The notes under the pieces: model-generated | The model's input: only the letters and a program-made list of their open reading frames with translations | Told to the model about the DNA's origin: nothing | Databases searched by the model: none | Part shown: positions 25,277-34,698 of the stretch, in pieces | Layout: every line of letters begins with the position of its first letter | How positions within the stretch are numbered: position 1 is the stretch's first letter | Program-made: the position numbers and the translations under genes | Source: Flavobacteriia bacterium | Lineage (GTDB): Bacteria > Bacteroidota > Bacteroidia > Flavobacteriales > Weeksellaceae | Length of the DNA: 64,000 nt | Assembly: GCA_015999765.1 (NCBI GenBank) | Contig: JAECQR010000004.1 | Coordinates: forward strand, 1-64,000 | Direction of reading: 5' to 3'

Positions 25277-28200
25277 TTAATTTAAGAGCAGATCACAAAA
25301 ATCGTAGAATTTTATAAATAGCTTTTTCGCATTCTCCTTATCTCCCATTTCAATGTAAATTAGAATCATCTTGTAAAAACCTCCATACCCAGATTTTTGA
25401 ATAAGATATTGCAGCATTTGCTGGCTTGTTTCTCTCTTTAGCATACAGTATGCTGATCCCAGATGGAGATAGTCCGAATTGTATGAATATCCCATTCCGC
25501 TGAGCATTATTCCATACTTTTCAAGGGTTTCAATGAAAAGCTTAATTTCTCCAGTTATTGCAAATGTCTTATCAATTAACTTCTTCCAAATCTCTTTATC
25601 TTTAATTTCGATTTTATACTTAAGAGAATCATTAAACTTCTCATATACATCTTTAATATCTGCTAAAGATTCTGCCTGATCAATCAAAAGAGAAAATTGG
25701 TCTTCTGATATTACTATATAATTGCTACTCTGTTTAGGAATAATATTTTCTACTTCGTTAAGTTTACAGAATTCATTATAGTATGCGTAGTACTCTTCAT
25801 ATACCAATCTATCATAATCAAAATTTCCAGAAACCTTCTCCACCGCTTCAAAAGCATGCTTGAAAGCCAATTTCTTTATTTTGGAATCATAAAAATCACT
25901 TTTTAGAACTTCCATTTCTATACTGAAGAGAAGAAAATAGTGAGATCTGGGTAATTCACCTTTATAATCGAACATTAAGCTAAAGGAGTTAACTTTCTCC
26001 CGAACCAGATGGTAGGCAATTGAATTTTGACGAATATCATTAATTAAAATTTCAGTGGTTCCAATATTTTTCACACTCCAATCCAAATCTTTCTCTTTAA
26101 AGTCATTTAGATATTCGTAAGCCAACTCTGTATCGTAAAAAGATAATGACCTAAGAAAAGTTGATACCCCATAATTTGTATGATCCTTATCGGTAACACT
26201 ATACAGTTTAATGTTCATATTATATAACTTTTTTGAAAGGTTGATAACTTCCCTTTTGGAAAACCATCTCTTCTTTAAAATTTCCCCAAACGTATCGTTC
26301 AGAAATTCTGATACGACAATATCTTTTCTCCAACCATGTCTGACGACACTATTACTAAAACCTTCCTGTAGGTAATGAATTACCTTTTTAGAATCTATTC
26401 TTGAAAATATTCCGCTTAATAAGAAGCATCTGTCAACAAATTTCGAATAATCCTGTTTCCATTCTAGTAATTCAGCCTCATGCTTTTCAATATCCGATTC
26501 TGAAAAAACATTAGAGAGAAAATGGCTGTCAATTTGATTAATCTGATCAAAAAACAATATGGTATCAAGGTCGTATTTTAAAACTTTACTAAGATGAATA
26601 AAATCTGTATATAAGGTGTTGGCATAATAAAAGATAAAAGCCCATAGTTTAGAAATTACTACCGTACTACTCTCATAAGCTTCAATTGTATTAACGAATT
26701 TATTCCTGTATGCAACCAAATATCTTGAAAAACTGTGCTTTTCTCTTAGTAAGTTGATATACTGTAAGAATAATTCAGAACATTTAATGATATCTTTACA
26801 TACAATACTATCCAAATTTATACTTTGTAAAAAAATTTCTTCGCCGACTATTACATAACATAACTGGAAAGATTTAATAAATTTTGAGAAATAAAACCTA
26901 TTAACTCTTGTTTTAATAACTGCTAAGGCTGCAATACAACCTTTCGCTTGGTTTTCAGTTACATTTAAAGCTAATACTTTCTTAAAAAAATATACCGATA
27001 AGTTATTTATAACAGGTTTGATCTTATAATTCTTGACTCCGTTAATAATTTCATTTCTAAGTTCCATATTAGAAAATACAATTGGTAGAAACTCATTTTC
27101 TGAAAGCAAGTTTAATAGAGAGACAAATTCAGCTGTATTTAAGGTATTGATTAATCCAAGCAGATCATTAATTTTATGTTTCAATCCGACCTTGAAAAAT
27201 GCCCTCAAGAAATGTTCGTAAGGACTTATTTCCTGAAGCATTGTTGTTTCCTCTTTGCTTTGCTGGTCACAAAATTTTCTATATTTTTTGATAAAGAAAT
27301 CAGCATAATCTATTTCCTGCTCAATACAGATTTTGAAAAAAATGTTTCCTTCAGCCTCCTTGAAATTCCATTCCATCTTGGAATCATTTGCAATTTCTTT
27401 AGCAAATGGTATTTTACCATTTTCGTAGAACTTTAATGCATTAGAGTAATCACGAACAATATATGACCTCAAATTGAGAACATCATCGTTGATTAACATT
27501 TCAAAAACAGGCTGTGTCTGTATAACCAGATTATCAATAAAGGTTTCTGAATCAGAAACATACCATGTATCGCCATTAGATTGATAAAACTGAATACTCT
27601 TTACCAATATCAGCCCCGCAATATTATCTTTTTCCTTATACTTACTTTCCAGATATTTTAAGAAAACATCATCAAAAAAATCAGAATTTATAATAAATCT
27701 GTCCTTTCGCAATATTTTAATGTCTTTCTCAAATCTTTTTTTTAGACCTCTTGCAAAAAAATACTCCTGATATCGTCTATGATGGTAAATGTAACTAGGA
27801 GAAGTAGCATAGCTGTTAGCACCAACATCAAAGAAAGCATTAATATTAAAATTTAATATTTCGTTTAAACTCTTATAGCAACTTCTCTTAAATCTTTTCT
27901 TTACAACTTTTGTTAGTTCGGTGTGTTTAAATCTATATTGGTATTTTCTTGAAAATTTGTACGACAGATCTTCGTTTAACCTCATGATTTGTTTGTCTTT
28001 GGGATTTAGGAGATCAAGTTGCTCGATATTACTTTTGTGATTGACGTCTTTGAGCTGCGACATCACTTTAAGTTGTAAAAGATCTATAACACTCGATGAT
28101 TTGTCTAAACTTTCAATGGTTTCCCATAATAATCTAATCATAAAGATGTCGTTGATTTCTTCTAATAATTTCAGGTTGGATTTCTTTAATGACTGCAATT

Positions 28201-29248
28201 TTTTTTCCTTATCCTTATTACGCTTTATAATGAAGTACTTTTCTATATGTTCTAAGGTTAGATTATCAATTTCGTAATGTTTCAACTGAGAAATAAACTC
28301 CGAAACCTTTATTTTGTTCAAGCTACCCTTTCTGCAGGATATTAAAATATTTTTTGTGTTGCTCTGCCCCGCCAATATCTTTATGTACTGAAGGACATTT
28401 TCAGCTTTTGACTCATTTAATTCATCCAGTCCATCAAAAATATAAATAAAACTTAGGGCTTTTCTGTGCACTTTATAATCATTTTGACGGTGACGGATAA
28501 TATTTTCTAGAGAATCATCATAACAATCTTTTAAATTAATAAGCATAGGAAGATTTTTATTCTTCCTAAATCGAGATAATGATCCTCCAAGTTCAGCCTG
28601 ATCGTAAAATATTTTTTTTACAAGAAGACTTTTTCCTCCTCCAGGACTACCGGTTAACAATGAAACTTTTTCAGTAATAGTTAAGGTGCCAATAACATTA
28701 TCTGACTTTATTGGTAAATCAAGTAATTCCGAGGACTGTATAAGACTAGAGGCTTCGATGTCCATATTATCTTTTATAAAACCATATTCGTCTCCTAAAC
28801 CAAAAAACCGTTGTGCCAGATCAAGATTGGAAGGCTTACTTAGAGCTATTTCAAACTGACTAATAGTAAACCAATCAATTTCAATATTATTTTTAGCTGC
28901 TAGATTCTCTATATCTTTTGCTTTTTTCGAAGAAATTTTAATATCAATATTCAGATAAATTGTGATTCTATCTAGTTCATTTGGATATGTTTCTATAGCT
29001 TTAACTATAGATTTTTCTATCTGTTTGTAATTGTTATCATTTTCCAAAAATTTAGACTGAAATCCCACGTTAATATTCTCAATACGACTTAGTTTTGGAT
29101 ACGTCTCTAAGCCAACTTGGTTAAAATCCGCACGTACACCATCCAAAAATTCGTGACTTCTGCAGAACAAATGATAACATAATTCTTCGAATGACTTTGT
29201 TGTATTCTCATTTTTTACTTTAAATGCATTCCAGTTAATTTTAAACAT
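25277..29248 (-). CDS. NACHT-type STAND ATPase with N-terminal Mrr-like nuclease domain
   Basis: This 1323-aa protein is the largest in the window. Residues 1-150 look like a Mrr/PD-(D/E)xK nuclease of the QxK subtype: helix with E21 (KSFEELCYHLF), GLETYP with E48, and VGFQSKF with Q64/K66. A NACHT module follows: Walker A LLTGSPGGGKS (K206), Walker B FIYIFDGLDELNE (D272) and ILISCRKGS. A helical C-terminus of more than 800 aa probably acts as sensor. The layout fits nuclease-NACHT/Avs-type defence proteins, where activation unleashes the DNA-cutting domain. It is the second such ATPase in the island, flanking ietAS on the other side. Codon use is AT-rich like its neighbours. Confidence 0.78.
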   Translation of the reverse strand: MFKINWNAFKVKNENTTKSFEELCYHLFCRSHEFLDGVRADFNQVGLETYPKLSRIENINVGFQSKFLENDNNYKQIEKSIVKAIETYPNELDRITIYLNIDIKISSKKAKDIENLAAKNNIEIDWFTISQFEIALSKPSNLDLAQRFFGLGDEYGFIKDNMDIEASSLIQSSELLDLPIKSDNVIGTLTITEKVSLLTGSPGGGKSLLVKKIFYDQAELGGSLSRFRKNKNLPMLINLKDCYDDSLENIIRHRQNDYKVHRKALSFIYIFDGLDELNESKAENVLQYIKILAGQSNTKNILISCRKGSLNKIKVSEFISQLKHYEIDNLTLEHIEKYFIIKRNKDKEKKLQSLKKSNLKLLEEINDIFMIRLLWETIESLDKSSSVIDLLQLKVMSQLKDVNHKSNIEQLDLLNPKDKQIMRLNEDLSYKFSRKYQYRFKHTELTKVVKKRFKRSCYKSLNEILNFNINAFFDVGANSYATSPSYIYHHRRYQEYFFARGLKKRFEKDIKILRKDRFIINSDFFDDVFLKYLESKYKEKDNIAGLILVKSIQFYQSNGDTWYVSDSETFIDNLVIQTQPVFEMLINDDVLNLRSYIVRDYSNALKFYENGKIPFAKEIANDSKMEWNFKEAEGNIFFKICIEQEIDYADFFIKKYRKFCDQQSKEETTMLQEISPYEHFLRAFFKVGLKHKINDLLGLINTLNTAEFVSLLNLLSENEFLPIVFSNMELRNEIINGVKNYKIKPVINNLSVYFFKKVLALNVTENQAKGCIAALAVIKTRVNRFYFSKFIKSFQLCYVIVGEEIFLQSINLDSIVCKDIIKCSELFLQYINLLREKHSFSRYLVAYRNKFVNTIEAYESSTVVISKLWAFIFYYANTLYTDFIHLSKVLKYDLDTILFFDQINQIDSHFLSNVFSESDIEKHEAELLEWKQDYSKFVDRCFLLSGIFSRIDSKKVIHYLQEGFSNSVVRHGWRKDIVVSEFLNDTFGEILKKRWFSKREVINLSKKLYNMNIKLYSVTDKDHTNYGVSTFLRSLSFYDTELAYEYLNDFKEKDLDWSVKNIGTTEILINDIRQNSIAYHLVREKVNSFSLMFDYKGELPRSHYFLLFSIEMEVLKSDFYDSKIKKLAFKHAFEAVEKVSGNFDYDRLVYEEYYAYYNEFCKLNEVENIIPKQSSNYIVISEDQFSLLIDQAESLADIKDVYEKFNDSLKYKIEIKDKEIWKKLIDKTFAITGEIKLFIETLEKYGIMLSGMGYSYNSDYLHLGSAYCMLKRETSQQMLQYLIQKSGYGGFYKMILIYIEMGDKENAKKLFIKFYDFCDLLLN

Positions 29249-29444
29249 CTTAATTTATTCGGTAATTTGAAGTTATAAAAATTAATATTAAATCAACAGT
29301 GTCTCTAATTTTGTAATTTGAAAACGGGAATCGATACCGTCAAAACCATAAGAGGTACAACTAAAACAATTGTTAAGTCGGAATTTTTCAAGACCAATCT
29401 AGTGAAGATAAAACATGTTGTCAACACTGCTTTGTCATAATTTT

Positions 29445-30368
29445 CTATTCTGTAATTTTCTTGAAAAGATCTTCAAATGTTGAACTATCTAAAACATAAG
29501 AGGAAATCATAGTTAATACGAATAGAAATAATTCCTCTACTATCTTTTGGTCAACATCAATACTGTTTCGACCATGAGCTATTGTATTTCTATCGCGAGT
29601 ATAGTCATCAAACAAATGAATTATACAGCTATAAATTTGATGTTTAGCTAAATTCTGAAATTTTGAAGTTAACAATTCATTCAGTTTATCTTTCAACCTA
29701 CCTTCTACATCCCCTTTACCAAGCTCATAGTTAATAAAACTCTCTAATGCAGAAAATAGAAGAAAATATGAAAGTTTGTAACTCTTTTCTTTTAACAAAA
29801 GATAGCTTTCCGCCAACAATGAATTGTAAAAAGGCTTTTCATCAATATATAATGGAACTGCATTTACATCTATCATTGAGTAAACAGCAAAATCATTTTG
29901 ATTTATTTCATAGCCACTACCATAAAAACTTCCGTCATAGTATACATTACCTTCTAAGTTATCAACTGCCCTAATCCGAAAATTATTTATTCGGAAATTG
30001 TCGGTATCGGTTCCAAAACCAAAAACTTGAAATGCATCACTATCTTCTTCCCAAATATTTAATAAAAACTCACATTCGTTCCCTAAATAAAAAGGAATAT
30101 TGTACTCATCACTTAACTGCTCAAAATTATCATAATGAAAAATATGATTTTCATTTACATTAACATTAACGACAAAACTAAATTTATTTTTAAAACTCCA
30201 TGCATTGTAAAAATAATAATTTGTCTCTCGTTCTTTCATATACTCGGATATTTCGTAATCCGGCTCATGATCGATTTTAATTATAATTTTCTTTGTAGTT
30301 AAAATTCCAAACTGAGTCAGAATGGTATCAATTACATTCTCTTTTTTTGAAAACTGGTTATAGTTCAT
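29445..30368 (-). CDS. HEPN-domain protein (Apea-like), putative RNase
   Basis: This 307-aa protein has an N-terminal domain of ~180 aa that I do not recognise. Its C-terminal helical region has the HEPN layout: LSYFLLFSALESFINYEL, then DDYTRDRNTIAHGR with an Rx4H motif (R260-H265). HEPN proteins with Rx4H are commonly metal-independent RNases in toxin-antitoxin and abortive-infection systems, and the ESFINYEL...RNxxAHG spacing resembles the Apea-type HEPN. It is a monocistronic gene with long flanking gaps. Whether it is toxic, and to what target, is unknown. Confidence 0.65.
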   Translation of the reverse strand: MNYNQFSKKENVIDTILTQFGILTTKKIIIKIDHEPDYEISEYMKERETNYYFYNAWSFKNKFSFVVNVNVNENHIFHYDNFEQLSDEYNIPFYLGNECEFLLNIWEEDSDAFQVFGFGTDTDNFRINNFRIRAVDNLEGNVYYDGSFYGSGYEINQNDFAVYSMIDVNAVPLYIDEKPFYNSLLAESYLLLKEKSYKLSYFLLFSALESFINYELGKGDVEGRLKDKLNELLTSKFQNLAKHQIYSCIIHLFDDYTRDRNTIAHGRNSIDVDQKIVEELFLFVLTMISSYVLDSSTFEDLFKKITE

Positions 30369-30745
30369 TTTGTAAATAATAATTCTCTAAAATAGAACTT
30401 TTACTTCATTTTCTTTATATATATACATTTTTATGTACTTAGTTTCCAAAAGAATTTAGCGAAAGATAATTATTGATTCGGCGGTAAATATGATGTAAAA
30501 TTTGTACTACATGTATGCCTTTGAAAAAAATGGACTTTCACTTACTAAACACTTCTTAAGTTAGAGTCTAAATCAGTACACTTTTTGCTAACGATGTACA
30601 CTATAAAATTACATTTCACATTCTCAATTAATTAATTGATTTCAAGAAAGCTTGTATAAGATTTCACTTATTAGATAAATTGAGTAATAAACATTTTAAA
30701 TACACCGTTTTTTTTTACATTACGACTTTTGAGTAATTTAAATAT
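30369..30745. other. AT-rich intergenic stretch, nothing recognised
   Basis: I see only promoter-like AT-rich DNA upstream of the HEPN gene and no ORF or hairpin worth calling. A further 164 bp of similar sequence separates the small ORF at 30746-30907 from the next gene. Confidence 0.5.
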
Positions 30746-30907
30746 TTAATCAGCAACAAAATATTTTAGAATAACACTCTCTGTAAGAAAATAGAGAAAT
30801 TCCATAATCAATTCTGCTTCCTCCTTGGTGACAATCATACCTTCGCTTCTTAAATACTCGAGTACCTCCTCTATCGGTATTTTTTTTATTTCTTTTAATT
30901 GAGACAT
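30746..30907 (-). CDS. Small 53-aa protein, function unknown (missed by ORF track)
   Basis: An ATG-to-TAA frame encodes MSQLKEIKKIPIEEVLEYLR... and continues with SEGMIVTKEEAELIMEFLYFL. It is amphipathic and helical, acidic in the middle, with no Cys and no signal peptide. The composition is protein-like (EEA, IEEVLEYL) and the frame is clean, which argues for a real gene. It lies 164 bp downstream of the three-gene operon on the same strand and could be a small regulator, antitoxin-like partner or excision-type factor; I cannot say which. Confidence 0.6.
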   Translation of the reverse strand: MSQLKEIKKIPIEEVLEYLRSEGMIVTKEEAELIMEFLYFLTESVILKYFVAD

Positions 30908-31071
30908 ATAATTAGATATTTAAGTTTGAATTAAAAAATGCTATGATTATCAGTATGCATTATATTTTGAATTTTTTGTTGATGATAGACCGAGAAGTGA
31001 CTTTCAATGAATTTTTGATGATTTAAAATTTCTTATTGATGATTTCATTTTGAATAGTTTTGTTTTTTCAG

Positions 31072-32649
31072 TCAATTTTCTTGTAAATTTTGCAATAGTT
31101 TTTCGACAATCACTTTCATTTGAGCCAGCTCTTCTTTTTTCAAATGTGTGATATGATGATGAAGAACCATATGGTAATCTAAATACGGAAAAAACTTAGT
31201 CCAGAATTCTTCAAACAGGTAATTGTATTTTCGCAATTCAGGATTTGCAAACTCACATAGTCGCCACAAAGCATAATTAGATAGATAGTTCGGCATATAG
31301 TAAAGCTTTGCATAAATATATGTTCTACAAAATGATAGAAAAAACAGTGTAAAAAAGTATGGCAGACCCTGATAATTTTCTTTCTCATCTTCAGCTAGTG
31401 CAAGGAATTGTTCAGAAAATTTCGTGGTCGCTTCAAAGTAATAGTCAAGATCAGCATAGATCGGAGTATGGGGATATTCCCAGTGAGGCTCCGGATGAAA
31501 CGGATGAGATTGGTAAATTTTATTTTTGCTTTGAATAGCTTCTACAAAGAAGCTTTGATAAAAGTACAGATTCTTCTGAATCCAATATCGGTCGTGACTG
31601 ATTAAAACAAAATCAGACTGGTCACCAGTGTGACTTTTAAGTGACTGTGTTATGGATTTCAATTTATCATTACCAATATTAAGACCAAGCAACAGTAAAT
31701 AATAGGTTGTATTACTACCGTAGACAGCTTTGTGGAAGATATAGATTTCTTCGACCTCGATAGACTTTACAATTACTTCCACAGCCATATTTAGAACCTC
31801 ATCTTTATCGTTTGCCTCTACGGCTTCATGAATGTGTTCATTTTCAGAATAACCTATTTTTATCATTTGCTTTAGCTGATACAATCGTTTTTCAACCATT
31901 CTGGAAAGACTATCCTCAGCGATACGGAACGCTTCGAACATTTCACTTTTAATAAAAAGATCATCTTTCGACGTTTCTCTCGCTTTTCCAATTAAATGAA
32001 TAAGGTAATATTCGCTTCGGCTTTGAGAAACGAAATGGCTTTGTATTTCGGGAATATATTTTGAAAGGCTTCTTATTCTTTCGTTCAGATTTTCCGAATT
32101 GGAATTATTTCCAGTATATAATTCTTCCAAGTATCCCAGATCATACTTAAAAACATTTTCATAAGCTAACAAGGCACTTACTGATAATTCGTCCGTGACA
32201 AATCCTCTAACCTGTGTTAATAATAGATCTTGATCGTGAAACAGAGAATCTTTATAGTCCTCAAACTTATTACTAAATTTTTTCCAATTCCTTTTGATAA
32301 TCAACGGCTTTCCATAATCAGCATTTTGATAAATAATTGCTGATGGTCTACAATACAGCTCAATGAGAGGATCTCCAAGAGAAAATCTATGGTGGATTTG
32401 TGAAGAATAAAACACACAGACTTTAACTTTGTACTCTTTGAAAGCTTTATCTACCCACTTTTTTCGCATTAACTCATCAACATCCTTTTTGTGTTCCACA
32501 ACAATTACGAGATGAGCATACCCTGAACCATCAGTCTGATTGAAGAATATCTGAATGATCAGATAATGTTGTCTGAAAAGTTGATTGATTGAACTATCTA
32601 AAAATTCGTTACCAATCTTTTTAAATTGAAATTGATTTGAAGTTTTCAT
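31072..32649 (-). CDS. Unrecognised 525-aa helical protein, operon gene 3
   Basis: I do not recognise this family. The first ~130 aa are alpha/beta (LIIQIFFNQTDGSGYAHLVIVVEH...DVDELMRKKW) and faintly recall a nucleotidyltransferase-like fold, but the GS...DxD motif is not there. The remainder is helical, Tyr/Phe-rich, with two similar segments beginning YYLIHLIGKA and YYLLLLGLNI that suggest an internal duplication of a HEPN-like bundle; no Rx4H is visible. It has no signal peptide or membrane helix. Its start overlaps the stop of the preceding gene by 4 bp, so the two are translationally coupled. Confidence 0.6.
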   Translation of the reverse strand: MKTSNQFQFKKIGNEFLDSSINQLFRQHYLIIQIFFNQTDGSGYAHLVIVVEHKKDVDELMRKKWVDKAFKEYKVKVCVFYSSQIHHRFSLGDPLIELYCRPSAIIYQNADYGKPLIIKRNWKKFSNKFEDYKDSLFHDQDLLLTQVRGFVTDELSVSALLAYENVFKYDLGYLEELYTGNNSNSENLNERIRSLSKYIPEIQSHFVSQSRSEYYLIHLIGKARETSKDDLFIKSEMFEAFRIAEDSLSRMVEKRLYQLKQMIKIGYSENEHIHEAVEANDKDEVLNMAVEVIVKSIEVEEIYIFHKAVYGSNTTYYLLLLGLNIGNDKLKSITQSLKSHTGDQSDFVLISHDRYWIQKNLYFYQSFFVEAIQSKNKIYQSHPFHPEPHWEYPHTPIYADLDYYFEATTKFSEQFLALAEDEKENYQGLPYFFTLFFLSFCRTYIYAKLYYMPNYLSNYALWRLCEFANPELRKYNYLFEEFWTKFFPYLDYHMVLHHHITHLKKEELAQMKVIVEKLLQNLQEN

Positions 32650-33293
32650 TGTAATGGCTTTTTGATCTTGTGGTTTTCATCATTAAAATAAAAGTAAACA
32701 GATTCTAAGAATAATCGAATCACCGCAAACCAAGCCATCATATCGATGTGTTCTTTCAAATCTCCATCATTTTCAAGATAAAGGATATCTTCGTTTGCGA
32801 AATCCGTGCTTCCTATCTTCTGCTGAAATGCCGTATAGTATTTAACACCTACTATAGAAATTATGCTATACAGCAAATATTCTAAAAGATCATCTAACGC
32901 GATAGAACTTATGATATATTCAATTGCTGATACAGCAATATTGTCTTTTGGGATATCGTTTAGTGGAATCATTTTTCCTTCATTATCTAAAAGTTCTGAG
33001 ATGAAGGCGATCAATGCTAGCAGGCAGGATGTTATTGCTGCTGTCTTGGTGTCAAGCCTGCTTGCATTCAGGACTTCAATATTTCCATAGAGCAGATCTT
33101 TGAGATCATAATTCTGTATGAAATCTTCATAATGGTCTAAAAGTCTGTCAATCTCAGGATTTTCTAATTTTTGAATTAGTTTGAATATCCCGTCTATCAA
33201 TTCTTCTCTCTGCCGTTTCTCCAAAAGTATTGGAAAAGTAATTTGCGTTTGATCAATATTTTTGATCAAACGGCTTTCTTTTTTCTTTTTCAT
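32646..33293 (-). CDS. Unrecognised 215-aa protein, operon gene 2
   Basis: This is a cytoplasmic, mostly helical protein. The basic N-terminus (MKKKKESRLIKNIDQ) is followed by leucine/isoleucine-rich helices (LDTKTAAITSCLLALIAFISELL; LDDLLEYLLYSIISIVGVKYY), moderately hydrophobic but probably not membrane-spanning. I prefer the ATG at 33293 over the GTG at 33329 of the track because both this protein and the next upstream protein begin MKKKK. It overlaps the 525-aa gene by 4 bp. Function is unknown. Confidence 0.6.
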   Translation of the reverse strand: MKKKKESRLIKNIDQTQITFPILLEKRQREELIDGIFKLIQKLENPEIDRLLDHYEDFIQNYDLKDLLYGNIEVLNASRLDTKTAAITSCLLALIAFISELLDNEGKMIPLNDIPKDNIAVSAIEYIISSIALDDLLEYLLYSIISIVGVKYYTAFQQKIGSTDFANEDILYLENDGDLKEHIDMMAWFAVIRLFLESVYFYFNDENHKIKKPLQ

Positions 33294-33381
33294 ATCATTT
33301 TTTTTATTTAGATAAAGTTGGGAAAGCACGAAAGCCTATTCAAGTTTGAAAGTGTATAAACTATTCTAAAGAGATCATATT

Positions 33382-33915
33382 TTACTTTTTGATCTTTTCA
33401 ATCCCACGTTCACGAATGATTTGTGCGGCATCCAGCATTTTGTTTAGGTGGATAAAAAGAGTGATGATATTAGCTTCCGGTTCATCTGAATATGCTCCTA
33501 AAGAAAAATAAACAATTTGTGTGTTGAAATACTCAAACTCTTTTATGGTAAATTCTTTAAAAGCGTTCTGGAAAACAAGAAATGGATTGTCATACTCTTC
33601 ATTGGAAAGTGAGCCCTGTAATAATCTTGATGTATATTCCGGAGGATCATTCAATTTCCATTTTTTTGCTTTGAATTGTAATAGATAACTTGCTCTAATA
33701 AATGAGCGCATACATAGGTAAAAGTGAAATACGAGCGAAGGATCATCCTTCATTAGAACTTCACATTTCGTAGAATAATTTATGATGTCAAACAATCTAT
33801 CTTTTACGGCAGATAGGTAATCCATTTCAAAGAATGCATCAATCAATGACAGACAAGTATGTTTTCTGTAGCTATCCCAAAACTCAGCTTCAAAATCTAT
33901 TTTCTTCTTTTTCAT
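33382..33915 (-). CDS. Unrecognised 177-aa protein, operon gene 1
   Basis: This is a small helical protein beginning MKKKKIDFEAEFWDSY, with aromatic-rich helices (LVFHFYLCMRSFIRASYLLQF) and a basic tail (IIRERGIEKIKK). The helix-rich layout resembles a HEPN-like bundle without catalytic residues. It is the first gene of a minus-strand unit (177-, 215-, 525-aa products, then possibly the 53-aa ORF), divergent from an XRE regulator 177 bp away. I do not recognise it. Confidence 0.6.
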   Translation of the reverse strand: MKKKKIDFEAEFWDSYRKHTCLSLIDAFFEMDYLSAVKDRLFDIINYSTKCEVLMKDDPSLVFHFYLCMRSFIRASYLLQFKAKKWKLNDPPEYTSRLLQGSLSNEEYDNPFLVFQNAFKEFTIKEFEYFNTQIVYFSLGAYSDEPEANIITLFIHLNKMLDAAQIIRERGIEKIKK

Positions 33916-34092
33916 AATAATTAAGTTTTATCTTGATACGAATTACCATTATCAAAAGCTCATAATCAATACAAAAACTGGATATTATATCTAAAGAAAC
34001 GGATATTTTACAGGATAATTTTTTAACTTTACAATTCAGATGATTTAACAGAAATGGCTTTATCTTTGAGCCTTTAAAATTTGATAACCGCT

Positions 34093-34491
34093 ATGGAACA
34101 GAAAGTACATCAGGGAAGAAATGTAAAACGCTTTAGAGAGATGCTAGGGATAAAGCAGGAAGCTTTAGCTTTTGACTTGGGTGATGATTGGAATCAAAAG
34201 AAAATTTCTTTGCTTGAACAAAAGGAAATAATTGAAGATCCCTTACTAAAAAAAATCTCTGAACTATTAAAAATTCCGGTAGAGGCTTTCCAGAACTTTG
34301 ATGAGGAGCAGGCAGTGAATGTTATCGCTAACACATATTCTTTCCAAGATTTTAAGGATAATGCTGTAGCGTCAGGTTTTAGTTACCAACCTTCTTTCAA
34401 TCCTGTTGATAAAATGGTTGAGCTTTATGAGCGAATGTTACAACAGCAAAAGGAGATGATTGAGAAACTAGAAAAGCTCATCAACAAATAA
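34093..34491 (+). CDS. XRE-family helix-turn-helix regulator
   Basis: This 132-aa protein has an N-terminal Cro/C1-type HTH (VKRFREMLGIKQEALAFDLGDDWNQKKISLLEQKE) and a C-terminal coiled coil (MVELYERMLQQQKEMIEKLEKLINK) for oligomerisation. The track start is a TTG at 34081; the ATG at 34093 sits 19 nt after the start site predicted from a -7 box TATCTTTG at 34063-34070. It is divergent from the three-gene unknown operon and is the natural candidate for its repressor. It may also act elsewhere in the island. A good terminator follows. Confidence 0.85.
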   Translation: MEQKVHQGRNVKRFREMLGIKQEALAFDLGDDWNQKKISLLEQKEIIEDPLLKKISELLKIPVEAFQNFDEEQAVNVIANTYSFQDFKDNAVASGFSYQPSFNPVDKMVELYERMLQQQKEMIEKLEKLINK

Positions 34492-34524
34492 AATATAAAT
34501 AATTCGGGATAATTTTTTCATAGG

Positions 34525-34556
34525 AAAGGCTCAACTATTTTGTTGAGCCTTTTTTG
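34525..34556 (+). terminator. Terminator of the XRE regulator gene
   Basis: An 11-bp perfect stem (AAAGGCTCAAC / GTTGAGCCTTT) is followed by T-rich sequence, 33 bp after the stop. Confidence 0.88.
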
Positions 34557-34698
34557 TTAATTAAAATTACTTTAAATGTGGGTTTTTAAAGCTTTATTAA
34601 TGTGCTAAGATAAATTAAACATTATATATTAATGCAAATCAGTTCGAAATGCACCTCAAATCACTTTTAGCAAACTCATAATTATGTATAGTCATACT

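Noticed and set aside
31072-32649. Minimal nucleotidyltransferase (MNT) call for the 525-aa protein
   Set aside because: The GSxxxG...DxD signature is missing; only a loose alpha/beta resemblance remains.
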